From NCBI GenBank assembly GCA_027625915.1, contig JANTQA010000023.1:20398001-20462000 (forward strand): a DNA stretch of 64,000 nucleotides, written 5' to 3'. Made by a program: the position numbers and the translations under genes. Source of the stretch: Anaeramoeba flamelloides. Lineage: Eukaryota > Metamonada > Anaeramoebidae. Under the pieces are notes generated by a model. The model did no database searches. It was not told the DNA's origin and saw only the letters and a program-made list of their open reading frames with translations. Shown here piece after piece: positions 54,048-64,000 of this stretch (position 1 is the stretch's first letter; the number at the start of each line of letters is the position of its first letter).

Positions 54048-56275
54048 AATCTTTTGTAAGCTAATCTAATTTTACAAAGTTTCTTCACATTTAAACGTAT
54101 ATAATGAATTAATCAAAGCCGGTTTTTAAATAGTTGTCAAATGGAAAATAAATTAAAAATTCTCAGATATTTCTTTGAATTTATCCTTATTAACTTTCCA
54201 TACCAAATCCAAGATTGATCAGCTAAGAATCAAATTAACAAGTCCCCACACCTGACATAAGATAATCTTTTTTTCAAATTATAGAGATTGTAAACTATAC
54301 TGTAGGCCTTCATTGAATAAGAATCTTACTTGTTATTTTGAATAACAGTTTCAAAACAGTTCAATGGGGTTTATTTTAAAAATAGTGTGTAAAAAATAAA
54401 AATACATATAAGATCATCTTTTTAACAGTTTAATGGTAGACAAACCTTTCATAACTCGTAAACTTAAAAAATCTTCAAGCAAATTTATGAAGAAATTAAA
54501 AAATTTTACCTTATCCCCAAATCTAAAATAAAGTAAAAGTCTGATAGCTAAAATACCGAACTTACTTTTAATGCTATTTTCAGAAATGAATTATACGTTT
54601 TAAAAAGGATTGATCCATTTTTCTTATTTTTGAAAAGTTCAAAATTCAATATATTTCCAATTTATTTTCAAAAAAAATTATTTTGTTTCAAAAGAAGAAA
54701 AAATTCTTATTGCCTGTTAAGGAATTGCACCGAAAATACCCTTTAAAAAGAAAACCACAAAGTTCTCGAAAAACTCAGTTTAAAAAATCTACTTAACGAC
54801 TACGTTTGCAATTCAACAATTTGTCTCAAACCAATAAACTCCAATCTCTTTTACATTATGAAAGCATGATCTTTAAAATATTCTCCAATTTGGTTCAAAA
54901 AATCATTTTAAGTCATTTTTTTAATGAAAAATCAAAAAGAAATTTTGAGATACGTGAACTCAAACACCTTGTTAAGGAACGTGAAAATGAAAAAGAAAAA
55001 TCACCACGAGTTTCTTGCACAAAAAATTGAAGATCTTCAAAAAACACTTCTCAATAAACAACTCTAACTTTTGAAGATTACATTGTATAGGATTTTTGAA
55101 TGTTGGGTTCCTTGAATTGTTCTAGTAATTAGTAAACCAGGTTAATTCACGACAAAGGGGTTGAGGGTTTCTCTTGTTTTTTGTTTGGTTCTTGTTGTTT
55201 TTCCTTGAATAAATCTCCCCACCATGACTAAGAGGAGAGTATCCCCCAGAATTGGTTGTGGAACAATATGATCCATGTCAAATGCACTTGACATTTTTTT
55301 GGTGCTTTTTTAATAAAATTTTTTTTGTTTGTATCCTTTCGCTCAAAACCCAATTTGTTGTGTCAATATAAATTTGGTTGAGGTTGTGTGAGAAAGGTTT
55401 TGAAGATTTTTGCATTCAAGGATCTTTTGGATTTAATATTTGCCAAAATTAGTCAGTTTTTTTTATTTATATAAAAAAATATTGTGTCAGTTGAGAAAAA
55501 ATGATCTTTCAATTTTTTGAAAATGTGGATTTTGGTGGATTTGATCCAATACCAATACAATTATCGAATCTGTTAGTCAAAAAATGTCATAATTGTGAAA
55601 CAACAAACTTTTTCATCCAAAATTTTTCTCTTTTCTAATTTTTAACCCTCTATGTCATTTTTTAAAACCTTCTCATCTTAACTCACAAATCAAAAAAAAA
55701 TCATAGAAAGCCCACACTAATTTGTAAGGGTTTTAAAAAATGAAATAAAAACTTATTTTCTCAAAATTCTGATTTTTGCCAACCTTCTTTGTCATTTTGA
55801 GATACGTGTCTGAAAAATTCAGACATTTTTTGGAAAAATTTGTCATTTTTTACTTCTTAGATCTCTCTGGAAAAAACTTTGAGAGATTTATCAACAACTA
55901 AACCAGGATAAAAAACACATAAATCTTTAAATTTGAATTGCAAACATCGTTATTAATCTCAAAAAAATTTACAATAATTTTTTTAAACTTGTAAAAAATA
56001 TACTTTTTTTTGAATCAAAAGAACAGTTAAGAATCAATTTTTTCTTTTGGTTGAATAAAAAAATACGAAAAAAAGAATCAAACAATCATTTTAAAAATAC
56101 TAAGATAATACTTTTTTTAAAAGTGGAATATTTGGTTCAAACTCAAAGAAATACTTTAGGATTTTATTATTTTTAAATCAAGAATAAATATCCGGATCTT
56201 AATTGTTTCAGTGGGTTACTATTAATTCAAAGACTAAAAAAATCAGTAGGTTATATTGTTATTTCTCACAATTTG
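54048..56275. other. Repeat-derived non-coding region
   Basis: Includes 54520-54800, duplicated at 56985-57240 (TTGCCTGTTAAGGAATTGCA, then AAATACCCTTTAAAAAGAAA), and 54800-55560, related to 25220-26450. The plus frame 54806-55030 spans one of these repeats and shows a K/E-rich end, but its partner copy does not preserve the frame. Confidence 0.55.
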
Positions 56276-56617
56276 TCATATTTTCAAGACAAATTTAAAA
56301 ATATATTTATAGATTTTTTTGAAAAATTTCAATTTTAAAAGCAAAATATTTTTAAAATTCAAGCATGTACAGTTAATTGGATCAAAGATCTTTAAAGTAA
56401 GATATTTAAAATAGAAATTCTGAAAAATAAATCTTTTGTGAGTTAGTTTGTTAGATAATTTACAAATTTGCAAAATTTTTGAAATTCACTTTTCGAAAAT
56501 GATCTTAAATCAACAAAAATCTTGAAAAAAAAAGGATTAATCGTTCTTATTTTACGTTTTTTGAACAGTTTATCATCTGAAGATTATCCTAGATATCTTA
56601 AAAAAAAAAAAGAAGTA

Positions 56618-56688
56618 CTTCCGATCGGGGAATTGAACCCCGGCCACCTGAGTGACAGTCAGGCATTCTACCTCTATACTAATCGGAA
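56618..56688 (-). tRNA. tRNA-Asp (GTC)
   Basis: Read on the minus strand, a perfect 7-bp acceptor stem (TTCCGAT with ATCGGAA) encloses an anticodon arm CCTGA-CTGTCAC-TCAGG with anticodon GTC, and a T arm CCGGGGTTCAATTCCCCG. The internal B box GGTTCAATTCC is intact and a run of T follows the 3' end, as expected for RNA polymerase III. There is no intron. The sequence resembles eukaryotic nuclear tRNA-Asp, including the TAGTATAGAGGT D-arm region. A protein-like frame on the plus strand here is a shadow. Confidence 0.95.
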
Positions 56689-58735
56689 GACATTAAAAAC
56701 TTCATATATGTGTTATTGAAATATTTTTTTAAACCTTTTCAAAAATTTCTTACAGAAATTTAGTAAAATTTAGCAATCTAAAATTTACAAATTCTAACTC
56801 TTCTTAATCGAGAGATAACAAAAACAATAACAAAACAGAACCAAATTGATCTTGTAATTCAAAAAAAAACGATTAATATCATATTAAGAGAAAAGTAAAC
56901 GAAAAAAATCTTAAAGTCAATTTACTCGCAAATTCAAAAAAAAAATTACAGAAATAGAAATTGAAAAATAGTTTAAAAATCGGATTACTACAAAACAAAA
57001 CTTACTTTTAAAAGTTATTTTCACTAATGAGTTATTTTTTTTAAAAGACTGATCTATTTTTCTCATTTTTTAAAAGTTCTAAACTCAACAGATTTCTGTA
57101 TTATTACAAAAAATTATATTTTCTTTGAAAGAATAAAAAAAACTATATTGCCTGTAAAGGAATTGTACCGAAAATACCCTTTAAAAAGAAAACCAATAAG
57201 TTCTCTAAAAACTCAGTTTAAAAAATCTACTTAATTCCAAAAAAATTAAAATAATTATTTTAAACTTGAAAAAAATTTATTTTTTTTTGAATCTAAAGAA
57301 CAGTCCAAATCAATTTTTTCTCGAGGTTAAATAAAATATCTGAGAAAAAGAACCAAACAATTGAATTAAAAATTCTCCCAAAATACTTTTTTCAAACCTT
57401 AAAAATTCAACTTATAATCTAAAGAAATACATTTGAATTTGTTAATAATTATCATCAATAATTAATAACCATAATCTTAATGATTAATATAAGCCATTAA
57501 CAGCCCAAAGATTAAAACCTATCAGTTTCCTTTATTAATTATTTCTCATTTTTTTAAAGATTTTGCAACAAATAAAACAATTCAAATGCATATTTCTAAT
57601 AAAAAAATAATATAGATATTATCAAATAACTGATTTTAATAAAAACAGTTCCTTGTTTATACCCTTGAAATTTGAAAAAGGGTATTGAATAGTTTTTTAA
57701 ATTACAAGAAATTTAATAAATATTATTGAATAAAATTAAATAATCAATTTTTTTAGATCTTCAATAATTAAATATTTGATTTATTTTTATTGTATTTTTT
57801 AAATTAAGATTAAAAATATCAATGTATATTTGTTCAGACAGAATCTCGTAAATTACTAAAAGTGAGATTTATTCAAAATTGAATTGTTTTGAAATTTTTC
57901 TTTTTCTAATTTGATTCAAAAAACCAACAAAAAGGATCTAATCTTTTTTCTGAAAAAATCATTTGTGAAAAATGAAATTTTTAAAAAATGATTATTCATC
58001 TCTCTAAAGTTGGCAAATAAAGTTGTATATTTCGTTTAATTGGATCCTTATGTAAATAATTACTCTATTACAATTGGAATTAAAAATAAATAAGAGTTAC
58101 TAGTCCTTTCAGATTAATTTTCCTTTTTCATTTTCAGGTTTCTGTGATTTCTGTGTTTTTTGTGATTTCTGTGATTCTATCAATTTTACCAATGAAATCA
58201 CCTGTTTCACTTTTTTTTCATAATATAACAAAAAAAAACAAAAACTAAATATTCAAGATGAGACAATAAATATAAACTCGAAAACTCTTCACTCATAAAC
58301 ACGATTTATAACAGAACAGCTCTTAAAATATTTTGTTTTAGTTTTGGAATAGTTCAAAGATGAGAGTAAAATATTATCAAATGAACAAACACTAAAAATT
58401 TTTAAATGTGAGAAGAACTTTGTTTGAATAAAAAAAAAAACTTCCTACTTTACTGATCAACTCTTGAAATCAAAGAAACTCATCTAAGAATTCGTCTCTT
58501 AAACAAAAATCACAATTTGTTGCTAAAAATATTAGAACTGAATCGAAAATTTTATGCGAATAAGATTCATTTTGTATCTACTTTTCCTTTAAACCACCAC
58601 TATATTTCAACTTTTAATTTCAAACCTCTTCCCAAAAATTTCCATTAAAGAACTCTACAAATTTTTTTCAATGCATGTCAACAAGCAAACACAAAGATCT
58701 TAGCACCTTGGTTCAAACTGACAATTTTTTTTTGG
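56689..58735. other. Non-coding region, includes duplicated block
   Basis: Contains 56985-57240, a diverged direct copy of 54520-54800, and a short TTTCTGTGAT run at 58138-58180. Otherwise AT-rich, with no exon or RNA gene seen. Confidence 0.5.
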
Positions 58736-59197
58736 TTAATTACGCTCCCCCTTCTTCTTAACGTTGAAACAAGAACGATCACCTGTATCGTCCTTACGAA
58801 ACTCGCCAAAAGAGTCGTTGTCTTTAAACAAACCCCAAGCAAGATGATCTCGATCAATTTTTGTTTCGCAATACATTGTGTGTGGAATTGATTTGTCAAC
58901 CTGGAAACAATTGGCACTTTTACAAAAAGGTTTTTTTTAAAAATTTGCTGATCGCAGAGACACTGTTGGGTGGTGAATTAGATGCTTTATTGTAACAAGA
59001 AGAAAAAAAAAGCAAGAGTTTTTTTATCAAAACATGGATTGTGTTCTCCCCAAAACTGTACCCTTATCAGAATTTATTTCCTAAAAGATCTCTATTTTGT
59101 TTTTGTTGAAAAAGTTCTGGTTTTACATCGTGGTCGTCTTGTTTAATTCCCACAATCTAATTTCTGCAGAGTGTGCTTTTGTGATAGCCACGAAAGT
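58736..59197 (-). CDS. Candidate exons of an unidentified gene
   Basis: A clearly GC-richer island. On the minus strand a frame is open from 59063 to a TAA at 58736-58738, with strong RNY codon texture in its last 55 codons (VDKSIPHTMYCETKIDRDHL, then GLFKDNDSFGEFRKDD, ending KKKGERN). It has several Cys residues and may be a secreted or Cys-rich protein. A canonical acceptor (TTTCCAG) precedes VDKS at 58902. A second exon-like piece at 59197-59127 (TFVAITKAHSAEIRLWELNK) sits between an ACAG acceptor and a GTAAAA donor, but its phase does not obviously fit the first. Another minus frame (58917-58678) is also open. I recognise no family. It may be a partial gene, a pseudogene or a structured RNA. 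Confidence 0.35.
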
Positions 59198-59223
59198 CTG
59201 TTTTCTTATTTTACTGTATTAAG

Positions 59224-59535
59224 GTGCGAAAATGCTTCAAAGTAAGTTTCAACTAATAATTTTCAATTTTGTCCATTTTTCAGTTTTCTAAATTTTCGTC
59301 ATTTCTTATCATTACTTCATTTCATTATCAATAGGGATCTATTCTATAGTTCTTTCAAATCAGTTCCACCCACAAATACATTTACACGAAAACCGCGATG
59401 ACGATTCAATACATGAACTCGTGAGCGTGAGAAATACTATAATAGAACAGTTCTTGAACTTCCTATTATAGGTCGATGACCGCTGTCTTGGTTTTTAGAA
59501 TTTCCTCGACGGAGAGTTTATGTAAACTGAACGGT
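59224..59535 (+). ncRNA. U3 snoRNA gene, possibly with a 93-nt intron
   Basis: U3 is the box C/D snoRNA that base-pairs with pre-rRNA in the SSU processome. The hallmark boxes occur in order: box A GGGATCTATTCTATAGTTC (59334-59352), box C' GATGACG (59397-59403), box B GAGCGTGA (59423-59430), a hairpin with 9-bp outer stem CTATAATAG/CTATTATAG (59437-59471), box C CGATGAC (59474-59480), a TCGACGGAGAG 3' hairpin region, and box D CTGA in AACTGAACGG (59527-59530). A T-run follows. Box A to box D is about 200 nt, like human U3 (217). Upstream, GCTTCAAA at 59234-59241 precedes GTAAGT, and ATAG directly precedes GGATC, so a 59242-59334 intron would recreate the CTTCA-GGATC join of yeast U3. Without splicing, the 5' end would be near 59312 (TACTTCA). 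Identity is firm; the 5' end is open. Confidence 0.88.
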
Positions 59536-59559
59536 TTTATTTTTTTTTGTGATTTATTT

Positions 59560-60034
59560 TATCTTTGAAGAGAGATAGCAACAATAATTACATTATTTTC
59601 ACTTTTTTACCAATTGTAAGAGAGAACCAGAAAAAATGACTTTCTATTTTGGCTATCTTTTGTTTTTAGAATTTTTTTTTTAATTGTAGTGAATTATCAT
59701 GATTTTATAGTATACGATTATTTTACCATTAAAAAAATGAAATTTTTAGTTCACATTCTCCAAAATATTTTTCATCGTTTATAAATTGAAAAAAAACCCG
59801 AAAATATTTTTCTTATCTTTGAGAAATGACATTTTAGACAGTTCATTAAACTTCCTTCTTGAACTCTAAGACAAAATTTTTACTATTCAAATTTGATTGT
59901 AACAGTAATAATTAATATACATTTTGGAACTTGTAATAAAAATTTTCATATATAAATTGGAAAATCACATTTACTATTTGTGATATTATTACAATATTAT
60001 TGATTATCTAGATTTTCTTCAATATCACTATTTA
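59560..60034. other. Non-coding, 3' of U3
   Basis: AT-rich sequence without a recognised gene or repeat up to the TTA that flanks the next element. Confidence 0.45.
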
Positions 60035-60492
60035 CTGTCGAGAGAAAAATGTTGGACACAGAAAAATGGTTGGACAACATTTTTAATTGGGAACATTAGT
60101 AAAATTGAAAATCAAATCCTATTGATAACTAGGTGACTTTTATATAAATCCAGGTTTAAAGGTGTTACAAGCTCATTAATCTGTGGTTTGTGTAGAATAC
60201 TCATTTGAATGGTTGATAACTAAAGTAGATCATGCTATTTTAATAAAAATCCAAGTTGTAGTAAAGTTTACTATTAATTCTGAAAATGGTAATTTTTAAA
60301 CTTGCTTTAGATTATAAGAGATAAGCTTTTGAAAAAGTAGAATTGCATTAATCGTTATTCTAATAAGTAGATTATTGCTATTTTCTTTAGTTATTTCACA
60401 AACGATTGAAATTAAAAATCATTTTCAGTAAGGTTCCCAATTAAAAATGCTGTCCAACCATTTTTCTGTGTCCAACATTTTTCTCTCAACAG
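60035..60492. mobile_element. 458-bp MITE with ~73-bp TIRs and TTA duplication
   Basis: CTGTCGAGAGAAAAATGTTG at the left and CAACATTTTTCTCTCAACAG at the right match with one difference. The arms continue through GACACAGAAAAATGGTTGGA and TTTTTAATTGGGAAC for about 73 bp. TTA flanks both ends (60032-60034, 60493-60495). The inner part of each arm is shared with the MITEs at 9700 and 40362, while the outer part is different. A plus frame at 60447 starts inside the right arm and is not a gene. Confidence 0.85.
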
Positions 60493-63400
60493 TTAATAAA
60501 AATAATTATGATTTTTGTAACTTTATTGTGGTTTATCAAAGATATTGTCAAATTGCTCTTTTTTGTGAAAATATATACTGTAAAAACCCTAACATAAAAG
60601 CGAAAGACAAACGCCGACTAACTTGGTATTGTGTATTTTTTATCTTCAAATAAATGTTAAAAAATACAGTAGGTTAAACTACCTGTGTCCAGAGTACAAA
60701 ACCGGGTGTCTCAAATAAAACCCGTGCTTTATTTTTATACTTGTTCTGATACAATATCTAGTAAAGTAAATAATTGTATGACTACCCTAAAATATATTTT
60801 GAAGTCAAAACACAATAATATTTTGAGAATGTGTTAAATTATAAAAAGAATTTGTATAACCATTTTTGTTGTTTTTTCGTATTTTTTCCAAATTTTTGGT
60901 TTTTTGTTTTTTTGTTTTAAATAAAAACTTTCTTAAAAATATCTATATTTTTTGATAAATCTTTTATATTTGATCTTTCATTTTAAGAATATCTTTTTAG
61001 GGGTAGAAATCTAAGAATCCAATATATTTTTTTCTTATTGTTTACTGTCGGTTTCTTTGATAAATTAATATATCGGTTTTCTTTAAAAAAAGAAATACTC
61101 TTTTTATTTTGAAACACTCTTTTTACCAAGTCTGTACAGATTATTTCAATGCCAGTAATATATTACTTTTTGTTTCACAGATAAAATTAAATTACACAAT
61201 AGAATTTTAAGGAAAAATATCTTGTAAGATTTTAGAAACAAAATATGAAAGATCTTTTTTTCCTCTCTTAACTTTCTATTTTTGCCTTTTTTTATGTTTG
61301 AAAAAAATTTTTTTCAATTATTTTTATAGAGATCAGTATTCTATAACAACATAACAAAATTGTAAAATGTTTTATAGGTGAGATTCTCAACTTACAAATT
61401 TTTTATTTGCTAAGTATTAAAAAATTCTATTAACTCAGAAACCCCCAGAATAGAAATTTTTTTTTTATTGTTTCAAATTTTTTTTTCAATTCTTTCATAG
61501 TAAGAAAATTATTAAATGTATTTTATTTCTTACATTATAAAAAGTTTTTACTCTTTTTATTGACATTTTAATCATTAAAACAGCAAATCACATGTATTTG
61601 TCACTGTCAGTTTCATTAATTTAGATTTTTTTTTTTCTTTTTTGGGATAATTCTTTTGTATAACCAATAAAAAAATGATTTATTCAACCTATTGAAAAAT
61701 AGTGTTATAGTTTTAAAAAGAGTTATAATCATTAAATTTTTAAATTAATTTGGATATTTTACTTATAAATTGTATTTTTTTCTTTTTTTTTTTTATTTTG
61801 AAAGGGGGGGAGGGGTAATTTCCTCTTACAACCATAAGTTTTTTTTTTTAATTTAAGTAATAATCTTAAAATTTCATAAATTAAAATTTAATTTCTGTAA
61901 TTAAAAAATAAATAATCATTAACTTTTCCCTGATTTCAACGAATTGAGTAAAATATTTGATTTTACAATATTCTTTTGAATTCTGGAAAAGTGCTGTTAG
62001 ATTTTGTTGAGTATTAAGTTGATTTGTAAAATCAATAGATTTTCATTAGGTTTTTTTTACTTTTTAAAATAAAATAAAAACCATCAAAAACTCTATTACA
62101 CTTCACAAACAAAATAGAAAACCTCAAGAAAACCACTGTTAGGTATTTTTTTTATAATTATTAAGACATTAAAAAAAAATAATCACACGACCACAATATA
62201 TGACGCTTGACGACACGGCTGTTTATTTATTATTGTTATTATACCTAATAATTTTATAATATTATTGACCTTTCCTTCCAGAACTATTTCCTATTAAGTT
62301 TTCTCTGAATTGGTTAAGATTTATGTTTAGTAGTTTTAGACTTTCCACTTTCCAACTAAAATTTTCATCGTCTTTTGTATATATTTTAAATTTTTTGATG
62401 TTCAAAACCAAGAATTTTTAATTTCTTTACGAGTTTAAATATTCTTTTATATGGTCAGTTCCACTATTAAAACACAAACTTCAAACGAAAATTAAAACAC
62501 AATAAAAATCTCAAATTAAGGCACAAAATTCAGATTATATTAAAAAAATTTGTAAAAAAAAATTCCAAATTTTGTGCCTTAATTTGAGATTTTTTTGTGC
62601 CTTAAATTTTGTAGAAAGTTTGAATATTAAATTTGAAACTCGCGATTAGATAAAATTTATATAAAAAAAAAAAGAATTTTACAAATTGAATAAGCATATT
62701 ATTTGATAGAGCTTTATTATTATTATCAAAATTAAATGTGAATTGTTTAAGAAAACAAAAATTCTTTGTGAATTTGAAAAATTGTGTACATTAGGTATTT
62801 TCCGAAAAATTGAGATATTTTTATTTACATTTTATAAAAAAAATATCTTTTTGATTGTAACTATTCACTAATTGATAATAAATAATTAAAAATAGTACTA
62901 TTTTTGATGAAAAGAAATGCACTAGCAATTTCAATAAAAAACTGGAAATAAAGTAATGTCCACAGAAGATTTTTTTTAATAATAATATATATTTTTAAAT
63001 TTAATTCTATTTGAAAAATTTTTTTAAAATTAAACAAGTTATGGAAATGAAATTTTACAATTTATAGGAAAATAATAAATAGAGATTTTTACATTTGATA
63101 AATATCAGAAAAAATCAAGATCAGAATAATTCCATATCTTTTATTTAGGTGATTGTTATACTAACAAACGAATTGAATAATTATCAAGAACAAATAAATT
63201 TTTTTTAATGATTGTATATTTAATTAGCTTTTTGTGATTGAGTTTAAAAACAATATTTTTAAATTAATTTGAACAACTTTTTTGGAAATGGCTTAAAAGT
63301 TACTCTTGATAATTTACTTGTGAATAGTAACCTTTTTTTTTTTGATTAAACAAGTGTTTCAACCACTACTCTTGTTATAATATATTTTTGGGCCGTATAT

Positions 63401-64000
63401 TTATCAAGAAATTTGTAAAAGTATAGATTAGCAAAAATAAAAAAAGTAAAAAGTGATGAATTTTCCCTTCCAAAAGATCCCTTTTTACACTTTTGGTTTA
63501 AGGGGGTAGTATTTTTAAACAATATAATTTACTCTTTTTAAGATCTTTGAAATTTTTTTTAATTTATGTTTGGACTTATGAATCGATGTGTTGGCCTGAT
63601 TTAAACAATTTTTTATTTTATGTATATTTTTTGAAATCCTAAAAGTCACGTATTTCCAATATAAAACGGAAGAAAAGTAATGAATATTATTTTCATTAAA
63701 AATTAAGTTAATTCTTGAAAATTGGAAAACATATTTTATGATATGTGTTGGAAATTCTTGATTTTAAATAAAAAAAAAAATATTTTGTTTTTATTTTTAA
63801 TTAATTATTATATCAAGACAAATATCAGCCAATAAAATTAATAAAGGTACGGGAGATCAAATAAATGAAAATTTGATAGAATTGTAAGAAAACTTATTCA
63901 AAGAAATTTAGATCTTTTCAGCAAAACTAAAAATATTCTAAAAAGTCTAAAAAAAATTGATTTTTAAATTTTCGAAAATTTCCCAAGAATTTGCGATTTT
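60493..64000. other. Non-coding, AT-rich to window end
   Basis: Contains a small hairpin near 60665-60690 (CAGTAGGTTAAACTACCTG), a G-run at 61803-61814, a foldback motif at 61930-62000, the third mariner-type MITE (62452-62646) and a TTAAGGGGGTAG end motif near 63499. No exon or RNA gene recognised. Confidence 0.5.
62452..62646. mobile_element. 195-bp palindromic mariner-type MITE, copy 3
   Basis: TGGTCAGTTCCACTATTAAA at the left, and a worn right end; TA flanks both ends (62450-62451 and 62647-62648). The inner arms CTCAAATTAAGGCACAAAAT and the complement are intact. The CAGT terminus is altered, so this copy is older than those at 17764 and 52226. Confidence 0.75.

Noticed and set aside
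56522-56719. Plus-strand 65-codon frame
   Set aside because: Its middle is the antisense of a perfect tRNA-Asp; there is no protein-family resemblance.
59341-59530. Minus-strand coding-like text (SVEEILKTKTAVIDL and VFVGGTDLKEL)
   Set aside because: It is antisense to U3 snoRNA boxes A to D, which explain the higher GC content; stops interrupt it.

Overview
This is a very AT-rich, gene-sparse stretch of a eukaryotic nuclear genome. It has GT-AG spliceosomal introns of about 80 bases to 6.4 kb, TAA stop codons, long K/E-rich and Asn-rich low-complexity stretches inside conserved proteins, one nuclear-type tRNA and a U3 snoRNA. A free-living amoeboid or flagellate protist fits best; the K/E runs and gene set would suit an Anaeramoeba- or Amoebozoa-like organism, but that placement is inference. 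No reverse transcriptase, capsid or integrase gene was seen, so there is no sign of retroviral or Polinton-like fossils.

Layout: 1-5.8 kb is non-coding with a 1.6 kb TIR element. 5.8-11.6 kb (minus) is LSG1, a circularly permuted ribosome-export GTPase with four exons. 11.6-20.3 kb is non-coding, with a short G-alpha-like fragment and several TIR elements. 20.3-27.6 kb (plus) is a 189-residue Ras GTPase in four exons, with a 6.4 kb third intron. 27.6-30.7 kb is repeats. 30.7-38.1 kb (minus) is a 499-residue NDR/LATS-type AGC kinase in four exons. 41.1-42.0 kb (plus) is an intronless SRP-receptor-beta-like protein with a decayed GTPase P-loop. 46.7-49.5 kb (plus) is an intronless transportin (karyopherin-beta2). 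49.5-56.6 kb is rich in mobile elements. 56.6 kb (minus) is tRNA-Asp(GTC). 58.7-59.2 kb (minus) holds unidentified exon-like sequence. 59.2-59.5 kb (plus) is a U3 snoRNA gene, possibly with an intron. 59.6-64 kb is non-coding.

The genes are unrelated housekeeping functions: 60S export (LSG1), rRNA processing (U3), nuclear import (transportin), ER targeting (SR-beta), Ras and NDR signalling, and translation (tRNA). They do not form one pathway. The non-coding DNA is dominated by short non-autonomous TIR elements (MITE-like), several with readable target-site duplications: TTA, TA, or a 7-bp repeat. There are also duplicated segments and low-complexity runs. Exon joins were made by hand from reading frame, splice signals and protein family match; element ends are exact only where a duplication is quoted.
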